The position numbers and the translations under genes are program-made. Below, one piece after another: positions 1-8,418 of a DNA stretch of 64,000 nucleotides (positions within the stretch are counted from its first letter, which is position 1; every line of letters starts with the position of its first letter). Under the pieces are notes generated by a model, which made no database searches, was not told the DNA's origin, and saw only the letters and a list, made by a program, of their open reading frames with translations. This stretch comes from M3007 sp041392625 (GTDB taxonomy: Bacteria > Bacteroidota > Bacteroidia > Chitinophagales > Saprospiraceae), in assembly GCA_041392625.1 (NCBI GenBank), contig JAWKLR010000003.1, positions 1 through 64,000 of the forward strand, given 5' to 3'.

Positions 1-76
1 TAAGACCAACTGCACTCGGAAAATTTCCGACATTGAAGCAGAATAAACCTATTGACCACCTAACCAATCCTTTAGC

Positions 77-1579
77 ATGCAGCCTGTTTTTGAAATTACC
101 TCTGACCATTTTGAATTGGAAATGTTGGAGCATATTACCCGTGGAGGGCATACGTTGGCCTTGTCCGATTCATCCCGTACTGCAGTGCGCTCCTGCCGGG
201 AGTATCTGGAATCCAAATTGAGTGCAGGTGGCTCCCTGTACTATGGGATCAACACCGGATTTGGCTCCTTGTGTAATATTCGGATATCGGATGATGATAT
301 TGTTCAATTGCAGCACAATCTGGTGCTGTCGCATGCTGCCGGCATGGGTCCTTTGGTTCCTGAACACATCGTGCGCTTGATGATGTTGTTGAAGATTCAG
401 AGCCTTGCCAAGGGGCATAGCGGTGTGCGTGAAGTAGTAATCGACCGGTTGATCAGCCTGTATAATGCACATGTGCATCCGGTAATTTTTGAACAAGGCT
501 CCTTGGGCGCATCGGGTGATCTGGCTCCGCTGGCCCACCTGAGTTTGCCTTTGATTGGAGAAGGAGAAGTATGGTATGAAGGGCGCCGGCAACGCTCGGA
601 TGTGGTACTGAAATTACTTGGCATCGAGCCCATTCATTTCGAAGCAAAGGAGGCTTTGGCTCTGCTAAATGGTACTCAATTCTCCGGTTCTTATGCTTTT
701 TACTGTCTGAATGAGGCTGAGAAATTGGCTGATTGGGCTGATATCAATGCTGCAATATCTTACGATGCATTTGATTGCCGCTATTCACCACTGGACCACC
801 ACATTCACCAGGTGCGTCCTCATCACGGGCAAATGGAAGTTGCACGTCGCGTACTTTCATTATTGGAGGGAAGTGAAATTGGTGCCGCAGAGAAGATGCA
901 TGTGCAGGATCCCTATGCATTCAGATGTGTACCTCAGGTGCATGGAGCGAGCCGGGATGCATTGACCTATATTGCGCAGGCGGTTGATATTGAAATCAAT
1001 AGCGTTACAGATAACCCAAATTTGTTTCCGGAGGACGACCTGATTGTGTCCGGAGGCAATTTTCATGCACAGCCCCTGGCATTGCCGTTGGATCATTTGG
1101 CTTTGGCTCTTTCTGAATTGGGAAGTATTTCTGAGCGCAGAATTTATCAGTTAATTGGAGGACAGCGGAATCTTCCGGCATTTCTCACACCAGACCCGGG
1201 TTTGCATTCTGGCATGATGATTCCGCAGTACACGGCTGCTTCGATCGTTAGTCAGAACAAGGGCTTGTGTATGCCGGCATCTGCCGACAGCATCGTGAGT
1301 TGCAACGGACAAGAGGACCATGTAAGTATGGCTGCAAATGCCGCAACCAAGGCACTTCGTGTAGTTGAAAACATCGAACGTGTATTGGCTATTGAATTTA
1401 TGGTAGCCGCGCAGGCACTGGAATTCAGGAAACCCTTAAAAACAAGCAAACGGCTTCAGGAAATTGTGGATGCCTATCGAAAGGAGGTGCCAAAACTGGA
1501 AGCGGACCGCTTTTTATCTGAAGACATGGAACGGACACGCCAGTTCTGGAAAAACAATCAGGAGTTATTTCAATGCTAA
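77..1579 (+). CDS. hutH: Histidine ammonia-lyase
   Basis: A cytosolic enzyme that removes ammonia from L-histidine to give trans-urocanate, the first step of histidine breakdown. The 500-residue product has the usual family length. The segment GSLGASGDLAPLAHLS holds the Ala145-Ser146-Gly147 triplet that cyclises to the MIO cofactor of this family. Other family signatures are YGINTGFG near residue 57, the central QDPYAFRCVPQVHG block and SVTDNPNLF. The ATG at 77 gives a normal N-terminus. No other hut gene (hutU, hutI, hutG) is next to it in the window; the downstream neighbour is a convergent lipoprotein gene. The assignment within the HAL/PAL superfamily is firm because of the histidase-like blocks. 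Confidence 0.96.
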   Translation: MQPVFEITSDHFELEMLEHITRGGHTLALSDSSRTAVRSCREYLESKLSAGGSLYYGINTGFGSLCNIRISDDDIVQLQHNLVLSHAAGMGPLVPEHIVRLMMLLKIQSLAKGHSGVREVVIDRLISLYNAHVHPVIFEQGSLGASGDLAPLAHLSLPLIGEGEVWYEGRRQRSDVVLKLLGIEPIHFEAKEALALLNGTQFSGSYAFYCLNEAEKLADWADINAAISYDAFDCRYSPLDHHIHQVRPHHGQMEVARRVLSLLEGSEIGAAEKMHVQDPYAFRCVPQVHGASRDALTYIAQAVDIEINSVTDNPNLFPEDDLIVSGGNFHAQPLALPLDHLALALSELGSISERRIYQLIGGQRNLPAFLTPDPGLHSGMMIPQYTAASIVSQNKGLCMPASADSIVSCNGQEDHVSMAANAATKALRVVENIERVLAIEFMVAAQALEFRKPLKTSKRLQEIVDAYRKEVPKLEADRFLSEDMERTRQFWKNNQELFQC

Positions 1580-1594
1580 ATGGGCTCTATAGGT

Positions 1595-2452
1595 CTATTT
1601 GGAACCGCGTTTGGGTGGCTTAAGACTGATAATCAGGTCCCCTTTGTATTTTTCGGTTTCCTGCAACAAGTCTGTCACATCTTGTTCCCAGATTTGAAGT
1701 GTTTTTCCCAAATCGTTGCTGTTCGAAAGTTCTGAGTTGAGTTCATTCAAACGGGCTTCGAATTCAGATTGGATCGTTTTGTTTGTTTCGGGAGCCCCCT
1801 TCAGCAGAACACCCAGTTTGTGTTCACGGGCATCCATTTCCTTTTTAAACAGGCGGGCATAAATTTCAGCAATGTCAAAATAAAGTTGTGCGATCCGTGC
1901 ACTGGTATTCGGATTGCTTCCAGCGTGCATTTTTGCAGTTTCAAAGGTGGTGATAGTCCGAATATTTATCTCGTTGTAGTAATCGCCAATCAGTCGATAT
2001 TGAAATTGAGAGGGCAGACTGGTTTGGCTTGTATTCCGCAGATCTTGCACATTCAGGCTTCGGGCTGGGCTCCAATAAATGGTTGCCTCCTGTCCGTTCA
2101 GTGAGTCAAAACGAAAGGCTTTGGCGATTAAACGGTGGCAATTCGATTCGCCCGGTTCCGGGCTCCGGTGTTCATATACTACCAGGAGATTTCCTCCAAT
2201 TGATCGAGTTTTTTCCCGTGCTAAAAACTGCACTTCGGGGAGTTTGCAGTCGAGCGACCAGCCTCTGTCTTTTACCTCAATTTCAGCCAGAAAAATTCCA
2301 CCCCTCAAATCGGGTTGTGGGTCTGTGGGCATGATGATTCCTGCATAGGCTGCAGTATCGTAGCTGGGTTTGAATTTTCGAGGTATGGTGCGTACCGGAG
2401 GGGTACAGGCATAACTTAGAATGAGGATACAAATTACTGGCAGTAGACGCAT
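1595..2452 (-). CDS. Predicted lipoprotein of unknown function
   Basis: A 285-residue protein beginning MRLLPVICILILSYAC, a short lipoprotein signal with lipobox LSYAC, so it is probably lipid-anchored at the cell envelope. An in-frame upstream start at 2491 would put 13 residues before this signal and is less likely. The C-terminal third (from about residue 185) is charged, predicted helical and contains heptad-like stretches. I recognise no domain. It is convergent with hutH and lies downstream of a stem-loop terminator, so it is probably transcribed on its own. Confidence 0.7.
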   Translation of the reverse strand: MRLLPVICILILSYACTPPVRTIPRKFKPSYDTAAYAGIIMPTDPQPDLRGGIFLAEIEVKDRGWSLDCKLPEVQFLAREKTRSIGGNLLVVYEHRSPEPGESNCHRLIAKAFRFDSLNGQEATIYWSPARSLNVQDLRNTSQTSLPSQFQYRLIGDYYNEINIRTITTFETAKMHAGSNPNTSARIAQLYFDIAEIYARLFKKEMDAREHKLGVLLKGAPETNKTIQSEFEARLNELNSELSNSNDLGKTLQIWEQDVTDLLQETEKYKGDLIISLKPPKRGSK

Positions 2453-2476
2453 GGCTATAAGTTCTTTTAGAAAAGG

Positions 2477-2509
2477 TTCCGGGCCTCTCAAAACTTGAAA
2501 GGCCCGGAA
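2477..2509 (-). terminator. Stem-loop terminator of the membrane-protein gene
   Basis: TTCCGGGCCT (2477-2486) pairs with AGGCCCGGAA (2500-2509), with extra pairing in the loop. On the minus strand the stem is followed by a T-rich stretch. It lies between the 2603-3283 gene and the lipoprotein gene, so it ends the former. Confidence 0.75.
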
Positions 2510-2602
2510 TAAATTTCAATACAAAAGAACAAATAAATGCAAATACAAAGGTGGGAAAATTAGCGAATGCGCTCTTTTCCCATTTCAATTCCTGCTATTC
2601 AC

Positions 2603-3283
2603 CTAGGGAGTTACTACCTGATTGTTTGCAGTTCCGCTCAGGTTTTGCAGGTTTACAACCTGAGGTGTCAACTCAAATTTGAGCAGGTCTTCCTCGTGCC
2701 GCAGCCAGTCATTCAATTCTGCATTTGCTTCCATATTGGTCTGGAAAAGAATGCAAGCCAGGAAAAGACCTGCTTCTTCGCGCGGGATTACCTGGATGTT
2801 ACGCTTGGTAAAAATCCGTTGCAAACGCTGCATTTTTTCCAAGGATGGATCATGAGCCAGGATAAGGGCCCAGGGTTTTGGAATTGCGGTGGCTGTTGGC
2901 TGTGCAGCCGGCTCGGCCTGTGCCGGAACCAATTGTGGTACCGGATCTTCCCGGTAGTAGCTGTTTTCTTCAGCCAGAACACCGGGGACAATACCCGATT
3001 TGGGCTGAGTCTGAGGGTCCGGTTCATCCGGAGTATTTAATACAAATTTTGGTAAAACTGCGGCACCGTCTTTATCGCGTTGCTTGCCAAACCAGGTTGC
3101 AAAAAACACAGAAATAACCATGAAGAATGCCACGATTCCCCCAAGCCCTGAACTCCTGGACGGAGCAGTGGATTGGGCAAATGCAGGCGAAGTTGGTGAA
3201 TAGGGGCCTTTGCGCGCTTCGAACAATCGAATTGCGACGTAAACAAAGGCTACAAAACCAAAAAACAACCAAAGGAGGATCAT
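2603..3283 (-). CDS. Two-span membrane protein of unknown function
   Basis: A 226-residue protein with a hydrophobic N-terminal segment (about residues 2-19) and a second one at about 49-66. A proline- and alanine-rich linker follows, then a predicted soluble C-terminal domain of about 110 residues. The first segment has no signal-peptidase site, so it is probably an inner-membrane protein with two spans. I recognise no family. It is followed by a clear terminator and preceded by the repeat-rich gap at 3284-3815, so it looks monocistronic. Confidence 0.65.
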   Translation of the reverse strand: MILLWLFFGFVAFVYVAIRLFEARKGPYSPTSPAFAQSTAPSRSSGLGGIVAFFMVISVFFATWFGKQRDKDGAAVLPKFVLNTPDEPDPQTQPKSGIVPGVLAEENSYYREDPVPQLVPAQAEPAAQPTATAIPKPWALILAHDPSLEKMQRLQRIFTKRNIQVIPREEAGLFLACILFQTNMEANAELNDWLRHEEDLLKFELTPQVVNLQNLSGTANNQVVTP

Positions 3284-3574
3284 CTTAAATACTGTTTAGT
3301 GTGTTCAGATTAGATTAGAGGTTGGTTGGTCGCCTTGTCTGAATTGTGATACAGTTTTTAGTGAAACAATGGGTTTTAATACTGGGCTGAATGGGTTTGC
3401 CCGACATCAGTTTATTTGTTGCAGTTAGTATGATATACACGGCTGGTTCAATAACTGATATGCAACAAAACCCCATTTGTATTTAGAAAAGTGCCCGTGT
3501 ACCAAAAATTGGGTAAACTTTAACGCTCGTTAAATGGAAACGTATTCAAAGTTCCTACAATTAAACACACTATT

Positions 3575-3600
3575 GTAGAGATGCGATTTATTGCGTCTAC
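3575..3600. repeat. Short palindromic repeat (AGACGCA family), diverged copy
   Basis: The palindrome GTAGA-GCGA/TTGCGTCTAC has its two arms around a short AT-rich centre. It shares the GCGTCT arm with the copies at 3738-3758 and 49026-49045. Confidence 0.5.
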
Positions 3601-3622
3601 GTTCAGTTGTTTAGAGATTAAG

Positions 3623-3750
3623 ACTATTGAGTTCCAGATTTCGCTGGAGACGCACATGTAGCGTAGCGACGCGATACATAAGTACTTAGGATTTTATTAC
3701 CGCAAAAAGGAAACTATTGAGTTCCAGGATTTGCTGGAGACGCACATGTA
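3623..3750. repeat. Pair of 38-base direct repeats
   Basis: The unit at 3623-3660 starts ACTATTGAGTTCCAG and ends GGAGACGCACATGTA. It recurs at 3713-3750 with only a small shift in the middle. Both units end in the AGACGCAC half of the palindromic repeat; the second copy is followed by the complementary half GTGCGTCT. Confidence 0.75.
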
Positions 3751-3758
3751 GTGCGTCT
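3738..3758. repeat. Short palindromic repeat (AGACGCA family)
   Basis: AGACGCAC and GTGCGTCT flank a 5-base centre, forming an 8-bp hairpin stem about 60 bases before recF. Confidence 0.6.
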
Positions 3759-3815
3759 GTACTTGAGAAGGGATTTAAAGAGAATTTGTGAAATGGTTGT
3801 AGTTTTGTTGTTCTT

Positions 3816-4922
3816 ATGCATCTGAGCAGTTTACATCTTATTCAATTTAAAAACATATCCAGTCAGAAACTGGAGTTTTCACCGCGCATCAATTTTCTGG
3901 TGGGTTTAAATGGGGTAGGAAGACCAACCTGCTTGGATGCCATCCATTTTTTATGCTTAGTCAGAAGCCATCGAAGCATTCCGGATAAGAATTTGGTGAA
4001 AACCGATTGTGATTTTTTTCGACTCGATGCACAAATGGTCTTGGATGAGCAATCCAAGCATTTGGTAGCAAAGTACCAGGTGGGAAAAAGAAAAGAATTT
4101 GAACTCAATGGTGCAGGGTTTTCCAAAATGAGCGATTACATTGGGACCTTTCCTGTTGTAATGATCGCGCCGGATGACGTATCGCTTGTATCGGAGGGCA
4201 GTGAGGAGCGGAGGCGGTTTTTGGATACGACAATTTCACAAATTGATCCGGCTTATCTGGATGCGCTGATCCGATACAATCAGCTATTAAAACAGCGCAA
4301 TGCGCTTCTTAAAACGTTTGCAGAAACAGGACGCTTTGACCCGGATTTACTCGGAACCTACAACCTGCAAATGCTGGAGCCGGCTGATGTTGTTTTCAAC
4401 GCGCGAAAAGCCTTTGTAACTGCATTTGAGCCGGTACTAAATACGTTTTACGCGGCTATTTCTGGTGACAAAGAAAGCATTCAAATGGAATACACCTCCG
4501 ATTTGCATACCGCTTTGATGTCGGACCTGCTGGCCACTTCAGAGGCGAAGGATCGGATTTTACAGCGAACCAATAAAGGGCCACACAAAGACGACCTGGA
4601 CCTTCAGATTGATGGCCTGGCAGCCAAAAAATATGCATCCCAGGGCCAACTCAAATCCCTGTTGCTTGCATTGCGACTGGCTCAGTACGAACTATTGCGT
4701 AAAGCAAGGGGAACAGATCCGCTGCTATTGTTGGATGATATTTTTGACAAACTGGATGAAAACCGGGTAAAACAACTCATTGGCTTAATCATCCAGGAAA
4801 ACTTTGGTCAACTGTTCATCACAGATACTCACCGGGATCGGATGGAGCAAATTCTGGAGGCTTTTCCGGGTGACCATCGTTTTTTTGAAGTGGATAATGG
4901 AGAGTTTACCACCAGTGTGTAA
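3816..4922 (+). CDS. recF: DNA replication and repair protein RecF, Walker A scrambled
   Basis: An SMC-like ATPase that loads RecA at single-strand gaps with RecO and RecR. The 368 residues fit the family and the N-terminus (LHLIQFKN) is typical. The signature region (SQGQLKSLLLALRLAQ, about 274) and Walker B (LLLLDDIFDKLD, about 302-313) are intact. The Walker A region reads GLNGVGRPTCLDA (residues 30-42), where the family has GxNGxGKTNLLDA. The essential lysine and following threonine are replaced by Arg36-Pro37. At DNA level this looks like one A lost after GGAA (about 3921) and one G gained at CTTGGAT (about 3934), which restores the frame after five codons. It is convergent with the DUF2807 gene. 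The RecF identity is firm; whether the protein works as written is doubtful. Confidence 0.93.
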   Translation: MHLSSLHLIQFKNISSQKLEFSPRINFLVGLNGVGRPTCLDAIHFLCLVRSHRSIPDKNLVKTDCDFFRLDAQMVLDEQSKHLVAKYQVGKRKEFELNGAGFSKMSDYIGTFPVVMIAPDDVSLVSEGSEERRRFLDTTISQIDPAYLDALIRYNQLLKQRNALLKTFAETGRFDPDLLGTYNLQMLEPADVVFNARKAFVTAFEPVLNTFYAAISGDKESIQMEYTSDLHTALMSDLLATSEAKDRILQRTNKGPHKDDLDLQIDGLAAKKYASQGQLKSLLLALRLAQYELLRKARGTDPLLLLDDIFDKLDENRVKQLIGLIIQENFGQLFITDTHRDRMEQILEAFPGDHRFFEVDNGEFTTSV

Positions 4923-4928
4923 AAAACA

Positions 4929-4964
4929 TGTTTGGGATTTGAGCACTAACCCAAATCCCAAACA
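4929..4964 (-). terminator. Stem-loop terminator of the DUF2807 gene
   Basis: TGTTTGGGATTTG (4929-4941) pairs perfectly with CAAATCCCAAACA (4952-4964). The T-run lies on the minus-strand side (A-run at 4921-4926), so it chiefly ends the minus-strand gene, but it sits between convergent genes. Confidence 0.8.
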
Positions 4965-4973
4965 CGTAATCAA

Positions 4974-5705
4974 TTAGTCCAGGTTTTTAACCGAGCCGGC
5001 TCCGTTGACCGACTGGCTCACCCGTGGATTCCCTTTATACAATACCGAACCTACTCCACTGACACTGGCGTCCAGGTCTTCCGAAACATTGCAGTGAACG
5101 CTGCCTGCACCAGATACACGTGCCTCACAGGTTCTGACTTTAAGTTTTTCATTGTGAATTTCTCCCACCCCACTGATATTTGCATACAATTTGTCTGCTG
5201 ATCCGTTTAGTGTAATAGAGCCACTGCCACTCACTTCACAATCAATTTGTTCAAATCTAACGTCTGCAGTTTGCAGGGATGAAACTCCGCTGATATGTAC
5301 GTTCAATTTTTCACCTTCGAATACGTCCATGAGTTCTACCTCACTGGCCCCCGACAGATAGATATCTTCGAGGTTTTCAGTAAAAATCTTTATTTCTATG
5401 GATTGATTGAGTGAGAATCTTCCGTCCATTTCAATTTCCAGGGTCTTGTTCTGGACGATTGGATTTAATAGTTTTTGAATGTTCTCATAGGTTTTAATTT
5501 CAATGGCAGGTTCGTTGCTTTTATAAACCTTTATGTTGGAAACCAGGGAAAGGTTTATCCCATCAAAGGATGAAAGTTCTTTTCGTTTGGTGATTATTTC
5601 ACCTTCTCCGACAACTCCGCCCATAGAGTGGGTAAGGTCGGTAAAGATGCTTTTGCCAAACAGGACTACACCAACAGCAAGCATAAACAAGAGTAAATAG
5701 CGCAT
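4974..5705 (-). CDS. DUF2807 (GIN domain) exported protein
   Basis: A 243-residue protein with a hydrophobic N-terminus (MRYLLLFMLAVGVVLFG) followed by a repetitive beta-rich domain. It shows the recurring LSGASEVEL, ISGVSSLQ, VSGSGSITL, ISGVGEIH pattern of the DUF2807 beta-helix family, which is common in Bacteroidota. The family is exported or envelope-associated; some members were named putative adhesin heads, but no molecular role is established. It reads toward recF and ends at a good terminator. Confidence 0.85.
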   Translation of the reverse strand: MRYLLLFMLAVGVVLFGKSIFTDLTHSMGGVVGEGEIITKRKELSSFDGINLSLVSNIKVYKSNEPAIEIKTYENIQKLLNPIVQNKTLEIEMDGRFSLNQSIEIKIFTENLEDIYLSGASEVELMDVFEGEKLNVHISGVSSLQTADVRFEQIDCEVSGSGSITLNGSADKLYANISGVGEIHNEKLKVRTCEARVSGAGSVHCNVSEDLDASVSGVGSVLYKGNPRVSQSVNGAGSVKNLD

Positions 5706-5790
5706 AGGAAAAGTAGGAATTGGTTAAACGTTAATTAATTGCAAAGCCTCAGATTCAATCAGCTAAAACAAGGATATTTGTTGGACTCTT

Positions 5791-5840
5791 AGAGCGTATT
5801 TAAAATTTCATGCTTGGGTTGCAAACCCCAAATACGCTCT
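5791..5840. repeat. Nested inverted repeat upstream of the DUF1573 gene
   Basis: AGAGCGTATTT (5791-5801) and AAATACGCTCT (5830-5840) are perfect inverted copies. A smaller GGGTT-gc-AAACCC hairpin sits inside the loop, and a run of eight T follows at 5843-5850. It lies between divergent genes, so it may be a leader hairpin or operator rather than an end-of-gene terminator. Confidence 0.55.
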
Positions 5841-5869
5841 ACTTTTTTTTGGACACCTATTAACAGCAA

Positions 5870-6238
5870 ATGGTTACAGTTCTGGTATTGTTTTTACAAA
5901 TTTCAAGTGCGTTCCAAGTTGGAGGCCTGGAATCTGTTGTGCAGTGGGTCCAAGGTACCAGTCATGATTTTGGCACCATGGAAAAAGGCATTACTCAATC
6001 TGTTGATTTTGAATTTAAAAATACCAGCAAGGTTCCATTGGTATTAGAGACCGTTCGAACGACCTGTGGTTGCACGGCCGCAGATTGGGATCAGGAACCG
6101 GTGGAGCCCGGTGCTACCGGAAAACTGCGTATTGAGTACGACGCATTTCAAGCAGGGGCGTTTAAAAAGAAAATTCGAGTGTTTTTTGTAGAGCAAAAAA
6201 AGCCTGAAATTCTCTGGATAGAAGGAACTGTGGAATAA
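5870..6238 (+). CDS. DUF1573 domain protein
   Basis: A 122-residue protein with a short hydrophobic signal-like N-terminus followed by one DUF1573 domain. It shows the family hallmarks HDFGTMEKG, FEFKNTSKVPL, TCGCTAADW and the PG-TGKLRIEYDA-GAFKK-I-VFF tail. DUF1573 domains are immunoglobulin-like folds related to ASPM/SPD-2/Hydin modules, found mainly in exported Bacteroidota proteins; their role is unknown. It is a short gene beside a stem-loop that may control it. Confidence 0.85.
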   Translation: MVTVLVLFLQISSAFQVGGLESVVQWVQGTSHDFGTMEKGITQSVDFEFKNTSKVPLVLETVRTTCGCTAADWDQEPVEPGATGKLRIEYDAFQAGAFKKKIRVFFVEQKKPEILWIEGTVE

Positions 6239-6283
6239 ACAATACAGGACAGACTCCAGGGTTTTCCCTAACTATTTCATGAA

Positions 6284-7340
6284 TTATTGAATGAATCCTT
6301 CTCTCTGAAAGTATTCTATTTGGTCGCCTCCCAACATAAGCTGCTTTATTAAGCGTGTTTGGCTAGGTGGGAGTACTGCGCTGTGTATCCCGGTTTTCAG
6401 GTACAGCCCATTGTTTCTTATTCGCCTGATTTCATCAAAAACTCCTGCATCAATGAATTGTTGATGGGTATTTGCTCCGCCTTCCACAAGCAGGCTTGTA
6501 ATGCCCGTCTGTTTCAAATAGTCTAACATATCCTGGATCCAGGAGGCTGATGTTGTATTCAAAAACGTAGTTTGTAAATAGGTTTTATCCGAGCGTGTTT
6601 CACCCAGGATCAGGGTTGGCGAGGAATCACTGAGCAGGTGGTGGTTGCTTGGAATTCTTTGGTTCAAATCAAGGGCGATCCGCAGCGGTGAAGGCCGGGT
6701 AGGGTAGAAGCGATTGTTTAATTCAGGGTTGTCGGTGATTGCAGTGAGTTCCCACCAAAATTGCTCCGGTTTCTGAACGCCAGGTGTGGGTCAGGCGGTT
6801 TGTTGCAGGGGCGGAAATGGCCGTTTGCTCACCTGTTTTTGATATAAATCCATCCGCACTTTCAGCCCATTTCAGGATGATGTAGGGTTGCTGGGTATGT
6901 ATGTGTTTTAAAAAAACGCGGTTGAGCCATTCCCCCTCTTCTTGGAGCACATCGGTCAATACATGTACCCCCAGCCCCCGGAGCCGTTCAATGCTTTTTC
7001 CTGCTACAAGTGGATTCGGGTCGGTATTTGCAATAACCAGGGTTTTGATTTGGTTTTTGATAACTAAATCCACACAGGGAGGCGTTTTGCCAAAATGAAA
7101 ACAGGGTTCCAGATTGCAATACAAAGTGGCATCCGGGATTCGGTGTTTATCCTGGGGTTTTACTGAATCAAAAGCATTTACTTCGGCATGCGGGCCGCCA
7201 TATTTTTGATGCCATCCTTCTCCAATAATTTCTCCATTGTGTACCAGGACAGCACCTACAAGCGGATTGCTGCGGGTCAGACCACTGCCGCGACGGGCGA
7301 GTTCAAAACACCGGCTGATATACCGTTCGTGAGTGGTCAT
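6284..7340 (-). pseudogene. ribD: Riboflavin biosynthesis protein RibD, frame broken
   Basis: A bifunctional diaminohydroxyphosphoribosylaminopyrimidine deaminase and 5-amino-6-(5-phosphoribosylamino)uracil reductase. The N-terminal deaminase has the zinc site HAE (in GGPHAEVNA) and PCFHFGKTPPC. The C-terminal reductase contains SLLVEGGANTHQQF. The frame breaks near 6745-6748, where ILVGT is followed by a shifted tail. An AA loss in what was probably ACTAACACT restores a full protein of about 352 residues across both parts (7340-6746 and 6745-6284). The start ATG overlaps the pyrF stop as ATGA, implying translational coupling. It could be a sequencing error or a recent lesion. Riboflavin synthesis is usually needed, so an error is more likely. 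Confidence 0.85.
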
Positions 7341-8167
7341 TTGCCAGTGATCTGGTGCTGGCCCAACTGTTTTTCCATTGCTTGCTGCAATGACAGTGCC
7401 TCTGCTCTTGCTGCTGTTGCAAAGTCTGTACCGCTGGAAGCATATAAGATGCTGCGGGACGCGTTTACAAGCAGGCCGCAATCGGGAGTAAGTCCGTGCG
7501 TGCACAGCCCTTCCAGGTCGCCGCCCTGGGCTCCGATACCGGGAACCAGCAGGAAGTTGTCGGGAGCAAGCTTGCGGATTTGTCGGAAGGCTTCCGGGTG
7601 GGTGGCGCCTACGACAAACATCAATTCATCGGGTCCGGCCCATTCACGGGCTTTGAGAATTACTTTTTCAAACAATTCGGTATCCGTTTGGTCTTGCGTG
7701 CTTCGCTGAAAATCGGCACTTCCCTGGTTGGAAGTTAGCGCAAGCATGATCACCCACTTATCCTTAAAGCCCAGAAATGGAGTAACACTATCTGCGCCCA
7801 TATACGGAGCAATGGTAATGGCATCGCAATGAAGTTGGTTGAAAAAGGCCTCAGCATATTTCTTGCTGGTATTGCCAATATCGCCTCGTTTGGCGTCGGC
7901 AATAACCAGGTGCCCGGGTCCGATGTACTGAATGGTTTGTTCCAGAATCAACCAGCCTTTCGGGCCTATTGCCTCATAGAACGCGAGGTTGGGTTTGTAT
8001 GCTACACATAGATCCCTGGTGGCATCAATGATTGCTTTGTTGAACTCGAGTACGCCGTGTTCCTCATTTTGAAGGTGGGCTGGCAGGCGTTCCGGGGCGG
8101 TGTCAAGCCCAACGCATAAAAAACTTTTTTTGTCGAGAATGGATTGAATTAGTTCCTGTCTGTTCAT
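7337..8167 (-). CDS. pyrF: Orotidine 5'-phosphate decarboxylase
   Basis: It catalyses the last step of de novo UMP synthesis, decarboxylating OMP in the cytosol. The 276-residue length and the motif DAKRGDIGNTS, with the catalytic Asp-Lys pair, place it in the longer type 2 OMP decarboxylase group common in Bacteroidota. Other family signs are FLCVGLDTAPERLP at the N-terminus, APYMGADSVTPF and VPGIGAQGG. Its stop overlaps the ribD start (ATGA), so the two form one transcription unit. A -7-like box sits only a few bases before the start codon. Confidence 0.95.
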   Translation of the reverse strand: MNRQELIQSILDKKSFLCVGLDTAPERLPAHLQNEEHGVLEFNKAIIDATRDLCVAYKPNLAFYEAIGPKGWLILEQTIQYIGPGHLVIADAKRGDIGNTSKKYAEAFFNQLHCDAITIAPYMGADSVTPFLGFKDKWVIMLALTSNQGSADFQRSTQDQTDTELFEKVILKAREWAGPDELMFVVGATHPEAFRQIRKLAPDNFLLVPGIGAQGGDLEGLCTHGLTPDCGLLVNASRSILYASSGTDFATAARAEALSLQQAMEKQLGQHQITGK

Positions 8168-8171
8168 GCCA

Positions 8172-8179
8172 CAAAGATA
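8172..8179 (-). promoter_or_regulatory. Candidate -7 box for pyrF-ribD
   Basis: On the minus strand this reads TATCTTTG, matching the Bacteroidota TAnnTTTG box, and it lies 4 bases before the pyrF ATG. A transcript from here would have almost no leader. No matching -33 TTG is seen at normal spacing. Confidence 0.35.
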
Positions 8180-8418
8180 CAGCAGTACCCATCAGTTTGA
8201 TTGTTCATCCAAGCCCATTTTATGTTGTTTTTTCAAAAAAGAGAATGCACTCCGTGGGTTTTTATGTCTTCCAGGTCCTTTTCAGGTTTAAATAGCCAGG
8301 AATTGTTGTGCATGTTGCCGGTTCTGCGGTTCTTTGTGAGCGAATTCAGTTTTTACTTAACCTTGCCATTGCACCCTGTCTGAACAGATTCAGAATCTAA
8401 ACACAAGATTGCCTGCTT

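Larger units (their letters stand above)
3284..3815. other. Repeat-bearing intergenic region upstream of recF
   Basis: No credible gene is seen here. The first 290 bases are AT-rich with nothing recognisable and must carry the promoter of the divergent membrane-protein gene. The rest holds short palindromic repeats and a 38-base direct repeat, listed separately, which ends about 50 bases before recF. Confidence 0.6.
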
